Origin: Paenibacillus polymyxa M1
GTDB lineage: Bacteria > Bacillota > Bacilli > Paenibacillales > Paenibacillaceae
DNA: 62,500 bases
Reading direction: 5' to 3'
Assembly: GCF_000237325.1 (NCBI RefSeq)
Contig: NC_017542.1
Location: forward strand, 5,135,001 to 5,197,500
Part shown: in pieces, positions 17,099 through 28,883 of the stretch
Layout: the number at the start of each line of letters is the position of its first letter
Numbering within the stretch: position 1 is the stretch's first letter
Made by a program: the position numbers and the translations under genes
Notes under the pieces: generated by a model
Seen by the model: the letters and a program-made list of their open reading frames with translations, nothing else
What the model was told of the DNA's origin: nothing
Databases searched by the model: none

Positions 17099-17644
17099 TT
17101 ATTTCGCGAAAGGCATGCCCAGCTGAGTCAGAAGCTCACGGGACTCTTCGTCAGTCTTGGCAGTCGTTACGATAACGATATCCATACCACGAACTTTATC
17201 AACTTGATCGTACTCGATTTCCGGGAAGATCAACTGTTCTTTCAAACCAAGCGTGTAGTTACCACGTCCGTCGAAAGCTTTTGTTGATACGCCATGGAAG
17301 TCACGTACGCGAGGGAGAGTGATGTTGAACAATTTGTCCAAGAAATAATACATACGCTCGCCACGAAGTGTTACCTTTACACCGATCGGCATGTTTTCAC
17401 GCAATTTAAAACCTGCAATAGATTTTTTTGCGCGAGTGATAACTGGTTTTTGACCAGCGATCAGCTGCATGTCGTTGAGAGCCGAATCAAGTACTTTGGA
17501 GTTTTGGACTGCGTCGCCAACACCCATGTTGATTACAACTTTCTCGATTTTAGGCACTTGCATCACTGTTGTATAGTTGAACTTCTGCATCAAAGCAGGA
17601 GTGATTTCTTTCAAGAAACGTTCTTTCATTCTTGTTGTTGCCAT
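17099..17644 (-). CDS. rplE: 50S ribosomal protein L5
   Basis: 181 residues. It shows [56 protein letters not shown] and [20 protein letters not shown]. It binds 5S rRNA and touches the P-site tRNA elbow. GGAGG lies 10 nt before the ATG. Confidence 0.97.
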   Translation of the reverse strand: MATTRMKERFLKEITPALMQKFNYTTVMQVPKIEKVVINMGVGDAVQNSKVLDSALNDMQLIAGQKPVITRAKKSIAGFKLRENMPIGVKVTLRGERMYYFLDKLFNITLPRVRDFHGVSTKAFDGRGNYTLGLKEQLIFPEIEYDQVDKVRGMDIVIVTTAKTDEESRELLTQLGMPFAK

Positions 17645-17675
17645 GAATCATAGTCCTCCTTTCTTCAAAAAATAA

Positions 17676-18029
17676 TTAGTCGATCACTTCGCCTGAACGT
17701 TTTGCAATACGCACTTTTTTTCCGTTGTCCAAAACCTTGTAACCCACACGAGTTACTTTTCCGCTCTTCGGATCAATGTGCATAACGTTGGAAACGTGAA
17801 TCGGAGCTTCTTTCTCGATGATGCCGCCTTGTGGATTCAACTGATTAGGCTTTTGGTGTTTCTTAATCATGTTAACACCTTCCACAAGCACACGGTTTTG
17901 ACGAGGGTAAGCAGCGATAACGCGACCTTTTTTACCTTTATCTTTACCTGTAATCACCAGAACAGTGTCGTCTTTTTTGACGTGCAGCTTGTTGTTATGG
18001 GATTCCAGAACTTTTTTCACTTTTGGCAT
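17676..18029 (-). CDS. rplX: 50S ribosomal protein L24
   Basis: 117 residues from the ATG at 18029; the in-frame GTG three codons earlier overlaps the GGAGGTG site. The KOW motif is [20 protein letters not shown], followed by [18 protein letters not shown]. It is an assembly initiator of the 50S subunit. Confidence 0.97.
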   Translation of the reverse strand: MPKVKKVLESHNNKLHVKKDDTVLVITGKDKGKKGRVIAAYPRQNRVLVEGVNMIKKHQKPNQLNPQGGIIEKEAPIHVSNVMHIDPKSGKVTRVGYKVLDNGKKVRIAKRSGEVID

Positions 18030-18065
18030 TTCGTACACCTCCTACGGGCACATTTTAAGGTGAAT

Positions 18066-18434
18066 TTAGATCACTTCCGGAGCCAAGGAAACGATTTTCA
18101 TGAAGTCTTTATCACGAAGTTCGCGAGCAACTGGTCCGAAAATACGAGTACCGCGTGGGCTCTTGTCTTCTTTAACGACCACTGCTGCGTTCTCATCAAA
18201 TCCGATGTAGGAACCGTCTTTACGGCGGATAGAACGTTTAGTACGAACGACAACCGCTCTTACTACATCACCCTTTTTGACAACGCCGCCTGGTGTTGCT
18301 TGTTTTACGGAACAAACGATCAGGTCACCAATTTGAGCTGTACGACGTCCCGTACCACCGAGCACACGGATACACATCAGTTCCTTCGCGCCGGAATTGT
18401 CAGCCACAGTCAAACGTGTAAATGGTTGAATCAT
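18066..18434 (-). CDS. rplN: 50S ribosomal protein L14
   Basis: 122 residues, family length. Signatures are [20 protein letters not shown] and [20 protein letters not shown], ending in [12 protein letters not shown]. It lies at the subunit interface, where it contacts L19 and bridges to 16S rRNA. Confidence 0.97.
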   Translation of the reverse strand: MIQPFTRLTVADNSGAKELMCIRVLGGTGRRTAQIGDLIVCSVKQATPGGVVKKGDVVRAVVVRTKRSIRRKDGSYIGFDENAAVVVKEDKSPRGTRIFGPVARELRDKDFMKIVSLAPEVI

Positions 18435-18468
18435 TTATTTATCCTCCTTTCGGAAAAACTACACTACA

Positions 18469-18732
18469 TTAGATTATAACAGCTTTTTCAACGATTTCGA
18501 CCAGTCTCCAGTTTTTGTCTTTGGACAAAGGACGAGTTTCCATGATTTTAACAGTATCACCGATTTGTGCAGTGTTGTTTTCATCATGAGCTTTGAATTT
18601 TTTAGTCACTTTAATGCGTTTATGGTAGAGATCATGTTTTTTGTAAGTTTCTACAGCAATCACAATCGTTTTATCCATTTTGTCGCTGACTACTTTACCG
18701 ACTAATACTTTACGGGCATTACGTTCGCTCAT
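18469..18732 (-). CDS. rpsQ: 30S ribosomal protein S17
   Basis: 87 residues. It is an OB-fold protein with [20 protein letters not shown] and [27 protein letters not shown] precedes the ATG. It binds the 5' domain of 16S rRNA. Confidence 0.97.
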   Translation of the reverse strand: MSERNARKVLVGKVVSDKMDKTIVIAVETYKKHDLYHKRIKVTKKFKAHDENNTAQIGDTVKIMETRPLSKDKNWRLVEIVEKAVII

Positions 18733-18782
18733 TGTTGGCCTCCTTCCTAATTACAGGCGGAATTTCCACCCGGTCTAATATC

Positions 18783-18980
18783 TTAGCTAATCCCAAGTTC
18801 TCTTTCACGGATCACAGTTTTAGCACGAGCAATTTCCTTACGCACAGCACCGATCCGAGTCGGGTTATCAAGCTGACCGGTAGCGAGTTGAAAACGAAGG
18901 TTGAAAAGTTCTTCTTTAAAACCAGAGATCTTTTGTTCGATTTCAGCAGTGGTAAGGTTGCGGAATTCACTAGCCTTCAT
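18783..18980 (-). CDS. rpmC: 50S ribosomal protein L29
   Basis: 65 residues from the ATG at 18980 ([18 protein letters not shown]). The rest is helical, with [20 protein letters not shown] and ending in RERELGIS. The start overlaps the end of rplP by 11 bp; the SD GGTGGTG lies inside rplP. L29 is at the exit tunnel, a docking point for trigger factor and SRP. Confidence 0.96.
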   Translation of the reverse strand: MKASEFRNLTTAEIEQKISGFKEELFNLRFQLATGQLDNPTRIGAVRKEIARAKTVIRERELGIS

Positions 18981-19404
18981 TTGCTTCACCACCCAATTCT
19001 TCACGTTTCACAAACTTAGTTTTGATTGGCAGTTTGTGAGCGGCAAGACGCATTGCTTCACGAGCAATCTCTTCCGGTACACCAGCAAGTTCAAACATGA
19101 TCTTACCTGGTTTCACTACTGCAACCCATTTTTCTACGTTACCTTTACCACTACCCATACGAACCTCAAGAGGCTTTTGAGTAATTGGTTTGTCAGGGAA
19201 AATTTTAATCCAAACCTTACCACCACGTTTGATGTAACGAGTCATCGCAATACGAGCAGCTTCGATTTGACGGTTAGTGATCCATGCTGGTTCAGTAGCT
19301 TGCAAACCGTACTCACCAAAGTTCAGTGTAGTACCGCCTTTTGCACGACCCTTCATGTGACCACGTTGTTGTTTACGATGTTTTACGCGTTTAGGTACCA
19401 ACAT
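18970..19404 (-). CDS. rplP: 50S ribosomal protein L16
   Basis: 144 residues. It starts [19 protein letters not shown], with [20 protein letters not shown] and [19 protein letters not shown]. It helps A-site tRNA positioning. rpmC overlaps its 3' end. Confidence 0.97.
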   Translation of the reverse strand: MLVPKRVKHRKQQRGHMKGRAKGGTTLNFGEYGLQATEPAWITNRQIEAARIAMTRYIKRGGKVWIKIFPDKPITQKPLEVRMGSGKGNVEKWVAVVKPGKIMFELAGVPEEIAREAMRLAAHKLPIKTKFVKREELGGEANEG

Positions 19405-19406
19405 GA

Positions 19407-20072
19407 TTAGTTGCCTCCTTCCTGAGGAGCTTGTTTCTTAGCTGGAGGAAGAACCTCTCCACGATAGATCCATACTTTTACGCCAAGACGGCCATAAGTA
19501 GTATGAGCTTCTGCTGTACCGTAGTCGATGTCAGCACGAAGTGTATGCAGTGGAACAGTTCCTTCGCTGTATCCTTCGGAACGAGCGATTTCGGCACCGC
19601 CAAGACGTCCGCCTACTTGAGTTTTAATTCCTTTTGCACCGGAACGCATAGTTCTTTGAATTGCTTGTTTCAACGCACGACGGAAAGAAACACGACGTTC
19701 CAATTGTTGTGCAATGCTTTCAGCAACAAGAATTGCATCCAGTTCAGGATTTTTAATTTCAGAGATATTGATGTGTACCTTTTTACCGCCTGCGATTTTA
19801 GTGATTTCATTACGCAGATTTTCAACTTCGGAACCACCCTTACCGATAACCATACCTGGTTTCGCAGTGTGAATCGTTACGTTGACACGGTTAGCTGCTC
19901 TCTCGATTTCAACACGGGATACAGCGGAGTCTTTCAATCTTTTCTTCAGATGCTCACGAATCTTAACGTCTTCCAGCAAAAGATCACCGAAATCTTTGCC
20001 TGCATACCATTTGGATTCCCAATCACGGATAATACCGATTCGGAGTCCGACGGGATTTACCTTTTGGCCCAC
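19407..20072 (-). CDS. rpsC: 30S ribosomal protein S3
   Basis: 221 residues from a GTG at 20072 (protein begins [20 protein letters not shown]), with GGAGG 9 nt upstream. The frame is open further up but overlaps rplV and lacks family similarity there. The KH domain has [17 protein letters not shown]. The C-domain has [16 protein letters not shown] [16 protein letters not shown]. It lines the mRNA entry channel. Confidence 0.97.
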   Translation of the reverse strand: MGQKVNPVGLRIGIIRDWESKWYAGKDFGDLLLEDVKIREHLKKRLKDSAVSRVEIERAANRVNVTIHTAKPGMVIGKGGSEVENLRNEITKIAGGKKVHINISEIKNPELDAILVAESIAQQLERRVSFRRALKQAIQRTMRSGAKGIKTQVGGRLGGAEIARSEGYSEGTVPLHTLRADIDYGTAEAHTTYGRLGVKVWIYRGEVLPPAKKQAPQEGGN

Positions 20073-20085
20073 ACGTTTTCCCTCC

Positions 20086-20418
20086 TTATTTTTCAGATAC
20101 CACCAGAGTAATATGACTGGTGCGTTTATTGATGCGGCTTGCACGACCCATTGCACGCGGGCGGAATCGTTTCATTGTAGGACCTTGGTTTACAAAAACC
20201 TCAGACACTACCAATTTATTTACGTCCATAGAGTAGTTGTGATCTGCGTTCGCGATAGCAGAATTCAACAATTTCTCAACGACTGGAGAAGCGGATTTCG
20301 GAGTGTGACGAAGAATTGCAATCGCCTCACCTACCTGCTTGCCACGAATCAAATCGATAACAAGTTTCACTTTGCGAGCGGAAATCCGCACGGATTTAGC
20401 ATGTGCTTTTGCTTCCAT
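20086..20418 (-). CDS. rplV: 50S ribosomal protein L22
   Basis: 110 residues from the ATG at 20418, behind GGAGG. It has [20 protein letters not shown] and [20 protein letters not shown]. The tunnel-lining hairpin is wild type in look. It ends in HITLVVSEK. Confidence 0.97.
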   Translation of the reverse strand: MEAKAHAKSVRISARKVKLVIDLIRGKQVGEAIAILRHTPKSASPVVEKLLNSAIANADHNYSMDVNKLVVSEVFVNQGPTMKRFRPRAMGRASRINKRTSHITLVVSEK

Positions 20419-20453
20419 TGAGTTACCTCCTCTCAAACACTACGCTGTGTTGA

Positions 20454-20732
20454 TTATCTTCTTGTTTTCTTATCGTCATCCGTATGGCCTTTGTACGTAC
20501 GCGTTGGAGCGAATTCGCCCAATTTGTGTCCAACCATATCTTCCGTTACGTATACAGGCACGTGTTTACGACCATCATATACACCAAACGTGTGTCCGAT
20601 AAATTGCGGGAAAATCGTAGAGCGACGGGACCAAGTTTTGATCACGACTTTTTTGTCAGACTCGTTCAAAACCTCTACTTTTTTCAACAGGTAACCATCA
20701 ATAAATGGTCCTTTTTTGAGACTGCGACCCAT
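20454..20732 (-). CDS. rpsS: 30S ribosomal protein S19
   Basis: 92 residues, starting [19 protein letters not shown]. The signature is [20 protein letters not shown], with [27 protein letters not shown] before it. It sits in the 30S head and pairs with S13. Confidence 0.97.
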   Translation of the reverse strand: MGRSLKKGPFIDGYLLKKVEVLNESDKKVVIKTWSRRSTIFPQFIGHTFGVYDGRKHVPVYVTEDMVGHKLGEFAPTRTYKGHTDDDKKTRR

Positions 20733-20779
20733 TTGTGAATCCTCCCTTCGTTAAAACGTAGTCGTTCTTTAATATGTTA

Positions 20780-20800
20780 ACGTGCGACTTAAGCGCACGT
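20780..20800 (-). other. Hairpin between rplB and rpsS
   Basis: A 7-bp perfect stem ACGTGCG / CGCACGT encloses CTTAAGT (minus strand) in the 72-bp gap. It has no T-run after it on the minus strand. It is a possible processing or stability element inside the S10 operon. Confidence 0.45.
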
Positions 20801-20804
20801 TTTA

Positions 20805-21635
20805 TTACTTAGTACGACGACGAACGATGTACTTATCAGATGCTTTGCCTTTTTTACGTGTCTTGTAACCAAGGGTTGGTTTACCCCATGGAGACATTGG
20901 AGATTTACGTCCGATTGGAGCGCGACCTTCACCACCACCGTGTGGGTGATCGTTAGGGTTCATAACAACACCGCGAACTTCAGGACGTTGTCCCAACCAA
21001 CGACTACGACCAGCTTTACCGATTTTAACAAGTTCGTGGTCTTCGTTACCAACAGATCCAATTGTAGCACGGCAAACTTTCAGAATGCGACGCACTTCAC
21101 CAGAGGTCAAACGAATTGTAACATACTTCTCTTCTTTACCAAGAAGTTGGGCTTCCGTACCAGCAGCACGAACAAGTTGGCCACCTTTACCCGGTTTCAA
21201 TTCGATATTGTGGATAACCGTACCTACTGGAATATTTTCCAATGGCAAGGAGTTACCGATTTTAATATCGGAGTCCGGACCGGATACCACTATATCTCCT
21301 ACTTTCAGACCTTTAGGAGCGATGATGTAACGTTTTTCACCATCCACATAGTGGATAAGTGCGATGTTGGACGTACGGTTTGGATCATATTCGATCGTAG
21401 CAACGCGGCCCGGTATTCCATCTTTGTTACGTTTGAAGTCAATAATACGGTATTTACGTTTGTGTCCGCCGCCATGATGACGAACTGTAATTTTACCTTG
21501 GTTATTACGTCCAGCTTGCTTGCTCAGAGGTGCCAGCAACGATTTCTCGGGCTGATTTGTTGTGATCTCCTCGAAAGTAGATACAGACATTGCACGTCTG
21601 GCCGGGGACGTCGGTTTATACTTTTTAATTGGCAC
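20805..21635 (-). CDS. rplB: 50S ribosomal protein L2
   Basis: 276 residues. It starts [20 protein letters not shown]. The signatures are [20 protein letters not shown] and the C-terminal [19 protein letters not shown], which includes the His near the peptidyl transferase centre. L2 is needed for subunit association. It lies 30 bp behind rplW. Confidence 0.98.
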   Translation of the reverse strand: MPIKKYKPTSPARRAMSVSTFEEITTNQPEKSLLAPLSKQAGRNNQGKITVRHHGGGHKRKYRIIDFKRNKDGIPGRVATIEYDPNRTSNIALIHYVDGEKRYIIAPKGLKVGDIVVSGPDSDIKIGNSLPLENIPVGTVIHNIELKPGKGGQLVRAAGTEAQLLGKEEKYVTIRLTSGEVRRILKVCRATIGSVGNEDHELVKIGKAGRSRWLGQRPEVRGVVMNPNDHPHGGGEGRAPIGRKSPMSPWGKPTLGYKTRKKGKASDKYIVRRRTK

Positions 21636-21665
21636 TGAGTTTCCCTCCTTACTTTACAGATTCAA

Positions 21666-21956
21666 TTATACTGTTTCAAAAAACTCAAGCGGCTTACTGT
21701 CTTTGCTCAGCGTTACGAACGCTTTCTTCCACTCGCTCGTATAGCCGGAATGACGACCGTAGCGTTTTGGTTTCGCAGGCACACGAAGTGTATTAACGTT
21801 ACTTACTTTCACGTTAAAAATCGCTTCGATTGCTTTTTTAACTTCGACTTTATTGGAACGAATGTCAACTTCGAAAACATATTTCAAGTCATTCATCATA
21901 CCAGCCGTACGTTCGGTGATAATCGGACGTTTGATAATATCACGAGGATCCTTCAT
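21666..21956 (-). CDS. rplW: 50S ribosomal protein L23
   Basis: 96 residues. It has DPRDIIKRPIITERTAGMM, VDIRSNKVEVKKAIEAIFNV and KPKRYGRHSGYTSEWKKAFV. It is the main docking site at the tunnel exit. Its ATG overlaps the rplD stop (TAATG). Confidence 0.97.
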   Translation of the reverse strand: MKDPRDIIKRPIITERTAGMMNDLKYVFEVDIRSNKVEVKKAIEAIFNVKVSNVNTLRVPAKPKRYGRHSGYTSEWKKAFVTLSKDSKPLEFFETV

Positions 21957-22579
21957 TACGCGAGCACCTCCTCTACCTTCTGAACTGCTTCCTTCGTAAT
22001 GATCAGTTTGTCGTGTCCGAGCACATCAAGAACATTAATGCCGTCTGCGGCTACAAACTTCACACCAGGAATATTACGAGCGGACAGTGCTACATTGTCA
22101 TCATAGCTAGGAGCTACAATCAATGCTTTACGATCAGCTTTAAGGTTATTCAAAATGGCTGCGAATTCTTTCGTTTTAGGTCCGTTCAGTGTAAGAGCGT
22201 CCAATACGATGATTTCATTCTCAATCACTTTGGATGACAGTGCCGATTTGATCGCCAGACGACGAACTTTTTTAGGCAATTTGTAAGCATAGCTGCGTGG
22301 AGTCGGACCGAATACAGTACCGCCACCAACCCATTGTGGTGCACGAATTGAACCTTGACGAGCGCGACCAGTACCTTTTTGTTTCCAAGGTTTACGTCCG
22401 CCGCCACGTACTTCAGAACGTCCTTTTACTTTGTGAGTACCTTGACGCAGGGAAGCCAATTGCATAACAACAGCGTCATGAAGAACGTGTTTATTCGGTT
22501 CGATACCGAACACTGCATCGTTCAATTCAATTTCGCCAACTTGGCTGCCACTAATATTAAATAGTGCTACTTTTGGCAT
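21956..22579 (-). CDS. rplD: 50S ribosomal protein L4
   Basis: 207 residues. It has [20 protein letters not shown] and [20 protein letters not shown], the extended loop that reaches the exit tunnel. It ends in [16 protein letters not shown]. In E. coli L4 represses its own S10 operon; whether this happens here cannot be told from the sequence. Confidence 0.97.
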   Translation of the reverse strand: MPKVALFNISGSQVGEIELNDAVFGIEPNKHVLHDAVVMQLASLRQGTHKVKGRSEVRGGGRKPWKQKGTGRARQGSIRAPQWVGGGTVFGPTPRSYAYKLPKKVRRLAIKSALSSKVIENEIIVLDALTLNGPKTKEFAAILNNLKADRKALIVAPSYDDNVALSARNIPGVKFVAADGINVLDVLGHDKLIITKEAVQKVEEVLA

Positions 22580-22605
22580 TTTGTGTTCCTCCTTTCCTCA
22601 GTTGA

Positions 22606-23229
22606 TTATTTTTTCACCGTTTCTAATACTTTAACGAAGCTGTTTTTAGGTCCTGGAATGGAACCTTTCACGAGCAATACATTACGTTCTGTATCGATCT
22701 TAACAACTTCAAGGCGTTGAATCGTTACCGTTTCATGCCCCATGTGTCCTGGCAAGTGTTTACCTTTAGGAACGCGGTTAGCTTGAATGGAACCCATAGA
22801 ACCTGGACCTCTGTGGTAACGCGAGCCGTGTGCCATTGGTCCGCGGCTTTGTCCCCAACGTTTGATAACGCCGGCAAAACCTTTACCTTTAGAAATACCT
22901 GTTACGTCAACGAATTCGCCTTCTGTGAAGACATCAGCCTTCAGTTCTTGGCCAACCTCGTACGCAGCAAGGTCGATGCCACGAAGTTCACGAACGTAGC
23001 GCTTAGGTGCAGTATTTGCTTTTTTAGCATGCCCTGCTTCAGGTTTGTTGGATCTTTTTTCTTTTTTATCAGAGAATCCGAGTTGGATAGCTTCGTATCC
23101 ATCGTTTTCCAGATCTTTCTTTTGCAGAACAACACAAGGACCAGCTTCGATAACCGTAACAGCAAGTACGTTACCTTCAGGGGTAAACACTTGAGTCATT
23201 CCGAGTTTTTTTCCTAAGATACCTTTCAT
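22606..23229 (-). CDS. rplC: 50S ribosomal protein L3
   Basis: 207 residues. It starts [20 protein letters not shown]. The signature is [20 protein letters not shown], followed by [19 protein letters not shown], the loop that reaches the peptidyl transferase centre. It has the standard second position in the S10 operon. Confidence 0.97.
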   Translation of the reverse strand: MKGILGKKLGMTQVFTPEGNVLAVTVIEAGPCVVLQKKDLENDGYEAIQLGFSDKKEKRSNKPEAGHAKKANTAPKRYVRELRGIDLAAYEVGQELKADVFTEGEFVDVTGISKGKGFAGVIKRWGQSRGPMAHGSRYHRGPGSMGSIQANRVPKGKHLPGHMGHETVTIQRLEVVKIDTERNVLLVKGSIPGPKNSFVKVLETVKK

Positions 23230-23261
23230 GTTGACACCTCTTTTCTTTTCCTGATTACATA

Positions 23262-23672
<411 letters not shown>

Positions 23673-23706
23673 TCACATCATCGCACAGTCACAAACAACA
23701 TTAGTT

Positions 23707-23735
23707 ATTATATCGAATACTTCTGCCTATTGCAA
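23707..23735 (-). promoter_or_regulatory. Sigma-A promoter of the S10-spc-alpha superoperon
   Basis: Minus strand TTGCAA (23735-23730), 17-bp spacer, perfect TATAAT (23712-23707). It gives a leader of about 130 nt before rpsJ. It lies downstream of the tuf terminator, so this operon starts afresh here. Confidence 0.75.
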
Positions 23736-23808
23736 GCAAAAACGTAAAAAAACAATGCATCTTATTTTCAAAGATAACAATTGTGCTCGTAGCTTGCAAT
23801 TTTCCTCA

Positions 23809-23840
23809 AGAGAAAAGCCCCCGCACCATGGCAGGGGCTC
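23809..23840 (-). terminator. Intrinsic terminator after tuf
   Basis: Minus strand AGCCCCTGCCATGGTGCGGGGGCT followed by TTTTCTCTT, about 70 nt behind the tuf stop. Confidence 0.85.
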
Positions 23841-23911
23841 GTTTTACTTCGTTCCAATACGATGTTACTCGTTCCAGTACAATGTTGCTATATTCAAGAC
23901 TCGTAGCCTTA

Positions 23912-25102
23912 TTATTTGGAGATTGTTGCTACAGCGCCTGCACCAACTGTACGTCCACCTTCACGAATGGAGAACTTAGTTCCTTCTTCAATCGCGATTG
24001 GGCTGATCAGTTGAACAGTAACCGTAATGTTATCACCAGGCATTACCATTTCGGAACCTTCTGGCAGAGTAATGATACCAGTTACGTCAGTTGTACGGAA
24101 GTAGAACTGTGGACGGTAACCAGTGAAGAAAGGTTTGTGACGTCCGCCTTCTTCTTTAGTCAAAACGTAGATTTGAGCAGAGAATTCTGTATGTGGGTTA
24201 ACAGAACCTGGTTTAGCCAATACTTGGCCACGCTCGATTTGTGCACGATCTACACCGCGAAGCAGTGCGCCGATGTTGTCACCAGCTTGAGCGGAGTCAA
24301 GCAATTTACGGAACATTTCTACGCCTGTTACTACGGATTTACGGGATTCTTCTTGAATACCGATGATTTCGATTTCGTCGCCCACTTTAACAGTACCACG
24401 CTCTACACGGCCTGTAGCAACTGTACCACGACCAGTGATGGAGAATACGTCCTCGACAGGCATAAGGAAAGGCTTGTCAGTGTCGCGTTCTGGAGTTGGG
24501 ATGTAAGTGTCGATTGTTTCGAACATTTCAACGATTTTCTTAGCCCAGTCGCCATCTGGGTTTTGCAGTGCTTCACGAGCGGAACCACGAGTGATTGGAG
24601 TGTCGTCGCCTGGGAAGTCATACTCGCTCAGCAAGTCGCGAACTTCCATTTCAACCAATTCCAGCAACTCTTCGTCTTCAACCATGTCGCATTTGTTCAG
24701 GAATACAACGATGTATGGAACACCTACTTGACGGGACAAGAGGATGTGTTCGCGAGTTTGCGGCATAGGACCGTCAGCTGCGGATACAACCAGAATCGCT
24801 CCGTCCATTTGTGCAGCGCCAGTGATCATGTTTTTAACATAGTCGGCGTGACCTGGGCAGTCAACGTGTGCATAGTGACGGTTAGGCGTTTCGTATTCCA
24901 CGTGTGCAGTGGAGATTGTGATACCGCGTTCGCGCTCTTCTGGAGCTTTATCGATTTGATCGAATGCTACAGCAGCACCACCGTAAGTTTTGGAAAGTAC
25001 AGTTGTGATTGCAGCAGTCAAAGTTGTTTTACCATGATCGACGTGACCAATTGTACCGATATTAACGTGCGGTTTGTTACGTTCAAACTTAGCCTTTGCC
25101 AT
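23912..25102 (-). CDS. tuf: Elongation factor Tu
   Basis: 396 residues. GTP-binding motifs are [10 protein letters not shown] (G1), RGITI (G2), [11 protein letters not shown] (G3), [10 protein letters not shown] (G4) and GSAREAL (G5). Domains 2 and 3 follow, with [13 protein letters not shown] and [20 protein letters not shown]. It delivers aminoacyl-tRNA to the A site. Its codon use is highly biased, which creates a long meaningless open frame on the opposite strand. It is last in the rpsL-rpsG-fusA-tuf order. Confidence 0.98.
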   Translation of the reverse strand: MAKAKFERNKPHVNIGTIGHVDHGKTTLTAAITTVLSKTYGGAAVAFDQIDKAPEERERGITISTAHVEYETPNRHYAHVDCPGHADYVKNMITGAAQMDGAILVVSAADGPMPQTREHILLSRQVGVPYIVVFLNKCDMVEDEELLELVEMEVRDLLSEYDFPGDDTPITRGSAREALQNPDGDWAKKIVEMFETIDTYIPTPERDTDKPFLMPVEDVFSITGRGTVATGRVERGTVKVGDEIEIIGIQEESRKSVVTGVEMFRKLLDSAQAGDNIGALLRGVDRAQIERGQVLAKPGSVNPHTEFSAQIYVLTKEEGGRHKPFFTGYRPQFYFRTTDVTGIITLPEGSEMVMPGDNITVTVQLISPIAIEEGTKFSIREGGRTVGAGAVATISK

Positions 25103-25195
25103 TTGAACAATTCCTCCTCAATAACATGTTTTATTTTTAGGCTGTCGGAAACCTCTTGGAAAAACCTAGAGTATCCGATCAGCTAATACACTGTA

Positions 25196-27274
25196 TTACT
25201 CGCCGCCTTTGGTTTTGGCAACGATCTCTTCAGCAATGCTCTTCGGAACTTCTTCATAGTGATGAAGCTCCATGGAGAACACACCGCGTCCTTGTGTACC
25301 GGAACGAAGTGTAGTGGAATATCCAAACATTTCGGACAATGGAACCATTGCACGAATAATTTGGGCACCACCACGGGAATCCATACCTTCAATCCGACCA
25401 CGACGGGAGTTCAGCATACCCATTACGTCACCCATGTATTCCTCTGGAACCGTTACTTCAACTTTCATAATCGGTTCAAGCAATACAGGTTTACATTTGT
25501 CTTTCGCTGCTTTCAGCGCCATTGAACCGGCAATTTTAAATGCCATTTCATTGGAATCGACATCATGGTATGATCCATCCACAATTGTAGCTTTAACGTC
25601 CACAAGCGGGAAGCCTGCAAGGACACCGTTTTTCATTTGCTCTTCAATACCAGCAAGTGCAGGTCCGATGTATTCTCTTGGAACAGAGCCACCGACAACC
25701 TTGCTTTCAAACTGGCTACCAGTACCTGCTTCGAGTGGTTCGAACTCAACCCATACGTGACCATATTGACCACGACCACCGGATTGACGAACAAACTTAC
25801 CTTCAACACGTGCTGGAGCACGGAATGTTTCACGGTATGCTACCTGCGGTTTACCAACATTGGTTTCCACTTTGAACTCACGACGCATACGGTCAATGAT
25901 AATGTCCAAGTGAAGCTCACCCATACCTGCCAAGATAGTTTGGCCAGTTTCTTCGTTAGTAGAAGCGCGAAGAGTTGGATCTTCTTCAGTCAACTTACCG
26001 AGTGCAACTGCCATCTTGTCTTGGTCAGCTTTGGTTTTAGGCTCAACCGCGATTTCGATAACCGGATCAGGGAAGTTCATGGATTCGAGAATAACAGGAT
26101 TCTTCTCATCACACAGTGTATCACCTGTACCTGTATCTTTCAAACCTACGGCTGCCGCAATGTCACCGGAGTAAACTTCAGTGATTTCTTGACGGCTATT
26201 CGCGTGCATTTGAAGAATACGTCCGATACGTTCACGTTTGCCTTTTGTTGCATTCAATACGTAAGAACCGGATTGAAGAACACCGGAATATACGCGGAAG
26301 AATGTCAATTTACCAACGTAAGGGTCCGTCATAATTTTGAAGGCCAATGCGGAGAAAGGCTCTTCATCAGAAGAATGACGTTCAACTTCCGTTCCATCTT
26401 CCAGATGACCTTGAATACTTGGTACATCAATAGGAGCTGGCAGGTAATCAACAACAGCGTCCAGCATCAACTGAACACCTTTGTTACGGTAGGAAGATCC
26501 ACAGATAACTGGGAAGATCTTAACTTCTACAACACCTTTGCGGAGAGCGGCTTTAATTTCTTCAACCGTGATCTCTTCGCCTTCAAGGTATTTCATAGTC
26601 AAATCTTCATCCAGTTCGGCAACCTTCTCAATCAATTCGTTGCGGAGTTCTTCGACTTTGTCTTTGTATTCCGCAGGAATTTCGGTTTCTTCGATATTTT
26701 GACCAAGGTCATCTTTGTACATATAAGCCTTTTGCCCAACGATATCGATGATACCTAAAAAGTCATTTTCTGCACCGATTGGAAGTTGAATCGCAACTGC
26801 GTTCGCTTGAAGGCGATCACGCATATCTGCTACAACGTTCAAGAAGTCGGCACCAATAATGTCCATTTTGTTTACATATGCGATCCGTGGAACGCCATAG
26901 CGATCAGCCTGTCTCCATACAGTTTCAGACTGAGGCTCAACGCCTTCTTTCGCACTGAAAACACCAACTGCTCCGTCCAATACACGAAGGGAACGTTCAA
27001 CTTCAACAGTGAAGTCAACGTGCCCCGGGGTGTCAATGATATTGACGCGGTGACCTTTCCAGGCAGCGGTCGTCGCAGCGGAAGTAATCGTGATTCCGCG
27101 CTCTTGTTCTTGTTCCATCCAGTCCATTGTCGCAGCACCTTCGTGAACTTCACCGATTTTGTGCGTACGGCCTGTGTAGAACAAGATCCGCTCTGTTGTT
27201 GTGGTTTTACCCGCGTCAATATGAGCCATGATCCCGATATTACGTGTATTTTTCAAGGAGAACTCTCTTGCCAT
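25196..27274 (-). CDS. fusA: Elongation factor G
   Basis: 692 residues. G motifs are [44 protein letters not shown] and NKMD. Domain IV, which mimics the tRNA anticodon arm, is present ([14 protein letters not shown], then [17 protein letters not shown]). It catalyses translocation and, with RRF, ribosome recycling. It follows rpsG and precedes tuf. Confidence 0.98.
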   Translation of the reverse strand: MAREFSLKNTRNIGIMAHIDAGKTTTTERILFYTGRTHKIGEVHEGAATMDWMEQEQERGITITSAATTAAWKGHRVNIIDTPGHVDFTVEVERSLRVLDGAVGVFSAKEGVEPQSETVWRQADRYGVPRIAYVNKMDIIGADFLNVVADMRDRLQANAVAIQLPIGAENDFLGIIDIVGQKAYMYKDDLGQNIEETEIPAEYKDKVEELRNELIEKVAELDEDLTMKYLEGEEITVEEIKAALRKGVVEVKIFPVICGSSYRNKGVQLMLDAVVDYLPAPIDVPSIQGHLEDGTEVERHSSDEEPFSALAFKIMTDPYVGKLTFFRVYSGVLQSGSYVLNATKGKRERIGRILQMHANSRQEITEVYSGDIAAAVGLKDTGTGDTLCDEKNPVILESMNFPDPVIEIAVEPKTKADQDKMAVALGKLTEEDPTLRASTNEETGQTILAGMGELHLDIIIDRMRREFKVETNVGKPQVAYRETFRAPARVEGKFVRQSGGRGQYGHVWVEFEPLEAGTGSQFESKVVGGSVPREYIGPALAGIEEQMKNGVLAGFPLVDVKATIVDGSYHDVDSNEMAFKIAGSMALKAAKDKCKPVLLEPIMKVEVTVPEEYMGDVMGMLNSRRGRIEGMDSRGGAQIIRAMVPLSEMFGYSTTLRSGTQGRGVFSMELHHYEEVPKSIAEEIVAKTKGGE

Positions 27275-27321
27275 GAAATGGGTCTCCCTTCAAAATTGAA
27301 GTTATTTTTTTGAGCTGAATC

Positions 27322-27792
27322 CTACCAACGATAGTGAGCAAACGCTTTGTTCGCTTCAGCCATTTTGTGCGTGTCTTCACGTTTCTTCACGGAAGCGCCT
27401 GTGTTGTTGGAAGCATCGATAATCTCAGCCGCCAAACGCTCTTCCATAGTTTTCTCGCCGCGGTTGCGGGAGTAGTTCACGAGCCAACGTAATCCCAGGG
27501 ACGTACGTCTTTCTGGTTTTACCTCGATTGGTACTTGGTAGTTGGCACCGCCGACACGGCGTGCTTTAACTTCCAGGACTGGCATGATATTCTTGATAGC
27601 TGCTTCAAATACTTCCATCGGGTCATTACCCGTACGTTCTTGGATAAGCTTGAACGCATTATACAGAATGCTTTGAGCAACGCCTCGTTTTCCGTCGAGC
27701 ATGATGCGGTTGATCAAGCGAGTAACCAACTTGCTGTTGTATACCGGATCTGGCAACACGTCTCTTTTGGTAACTGGACCTTTGCGTGGCAT
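27322..27792 (-). CDS. rpsG: 30S ribosomal protein S7
   Basis: 156 residues. It starts [20 protein letters not shown]. It has [40 protein letters not shown] and ends in NKAFAHYRW. It initiates assembly of the 30S head and contacts the E site. Confidence 0.97.
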   Translation of the reverse strand: MPRKGPVTKRDVLPDPVYNSKLVTRLINRIMLDGKRGVAQSILYNAFKLIQERTGNDPMEVFEAAIKNIMPVLEVKARRVGGANYQVPIEVKPERRTSLGLRWLVNYSRNRGEKTMEERLAAEIIDASNNTGASVKKREDTHKMAEANKAFAHYRW

Positions 27793-27842
27793 GGATATCC
27801 CCCTTTCTTACATGTTAAACCTGCATATGCGGTTTATATTCA

Positions 27843-28265
27843 TTAGGATTTTTTAGCTTTAGGGCGTTTTGCGCCGTATTTGGAACGAGCTTGCATGCGG
27901 TTGTTTACGCCTGCAGTATCCAAAGCACCGCGAACGATGTGGTAACGCACACCCGGAAGGTCTTTTACACGACCACCGCGAATCAGCACTACGCTGTGTT
28001 CTTGAAGGTTATGTCCAATACCTGGAATGTAAGCAGTCACCTCTACACGGTTCGTCAAGCGAACACGGGCATATTTACGAAGTGCGGAGTTCGGTTTTTT
28101 CGGAGTCATAGTACCTACACGAGTGCACACTCCGCGTTTTTGCGGGGCACTGATGTCGGTAGCTTCACGTTTCAAGGCATTAAAACCTTTTTGCAAAGCC
28201 GGTGATTTCGATTTCTCGATTTTGGCTTGACGTCCTTTACGAACCAGTTGGTTAATAGTTGGCAT
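27843..28265 (-). CDS. rpsL: 30S ribosomal protein S12
   Basis: 140 residues from the ATG at 28265 ([20 protein letters not shown]); the frame runs 8 codons further but GGGGGTGG fits this ATG. The decoding-site loops [15 protein letters not shown] and [13 protein letters not shown] have wild-type lysines, so no streptomycin-resistance change is seen at the usual positions. Confidence 0.97.
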   Translation of the reverse strand: MPTINQLVRKGRQAKIEKSKSPALQKGFNALKREATDISAPQKRGVCTRVGTMTPKKPNSALRKYARVRLTNRVEVTAYIPGIGHNLQEHSVVLIRGGRVKDLPGVRYHIVRGALDTAGVNNRMQARSKYGAKRPKAKKS

Positions 28266-28409
28266 GTTGGTTGCCACCCCCTTCCTCAATTTTTGCTGTT
28301 ACTTTATAAACCTTATCTAAGCCCACAGACCCAGGCGGTTCATAAAAGAACAAATGAAAAGTCTTTGCCGCCAAGAATAACGATTCCCTAGACAAAAACG
28401 TTCCTTACC

Positions 28410-28661
28410 CTATTGTTTTACGATAGCAGCCATCGCGGCTCCCACTTCAATCCCGCATGCAGCTCCGAGATTTTTCATTGTATCTACGAGAGTCACTTTG
28501 ACCCCGTGCTTATTGCACAAATCAATGATGTTGGAAGTGAAACGCTGATCTGCATCTTCTGCCACATATACTTCCGAGGCGAAGCCCAATTCTACCATAC
28601 GAATGGTTTGTTTGGTACCGATTTTGACATGAGCATCTTGCAGTCCCTGTTCTTTAGACAT
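28410..28661 (-). CDS. rplGB: L7Ae-family ribosomal protein-like YbxF
   Basis: 83 residues with the L7Ae/L30e/S12e/Gadd45 fold: KIGTKQTIRMVELGFASEVY, AEDADQRFTSNIIDLC and the late LGAACGIEVGAAMAAIV. The Bacillus protein binds kink-turn RNA. It is placed between rpoC and rpsL exactly as in Bacillus. Unlike most family members the exact partner in vivo is unsure. Confidence 0.9.
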   Translation of the reverse strand: MSKEQGLQDAHVKIGTKQTIRMVELGFASEVYVAEDADQRFTSNIIDLCNKHGVKVTLVDTMKNLGAACGIEVGAAMAAIVKQ

Positions 28662-28802
28662 ATCTCATTCCTCCGAAAAGACCCAATAGCATATAGGCTG
28701 CTCACGCACCTTTGCTATATTAGCATTGACTATGAACAATGTCAAGACAATTATCAACTATAATCTATTTAAACAAAGTAATACGTTACATTTTTATAAG
28801 AA

Positions 28803-28860
28803 GCACCGGAGCACCGTTGCTACAACCTTTACCAAAGCTTATATCTACGGTGTTCCGGGC
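28803..28860. repeat. Long inverted repeat between rpoC and rplGB
   Basis: GCACCGGAGCACCGT (28803-28817) is nearly the reverse complement of ACGGTGTTCCGGGC (28847-28860), separated by 29 bases. On the plus strand a run of eight T follows after 9 bases; on the minus strand no T-run follows. It may be a processing or attenuation structure in the rpoC-rplGB message. Confidence 0.5.
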
Positions 28861-28883
28861 TTATCATACTTTTTTTTATATTA

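Noticed and set aside
23783..25186. 467-codon open frame on the plus strand
   Set aside because: Exactly antisense to tuf; a by-product of strong codon bias, with no SD or family features.
25637..26758. 373-codon plus-strand open frame
   Set aside because: Antisense shadow of fusA, rich in Cys, Phe and Asn as expected from reversed ribosomal-type codons.
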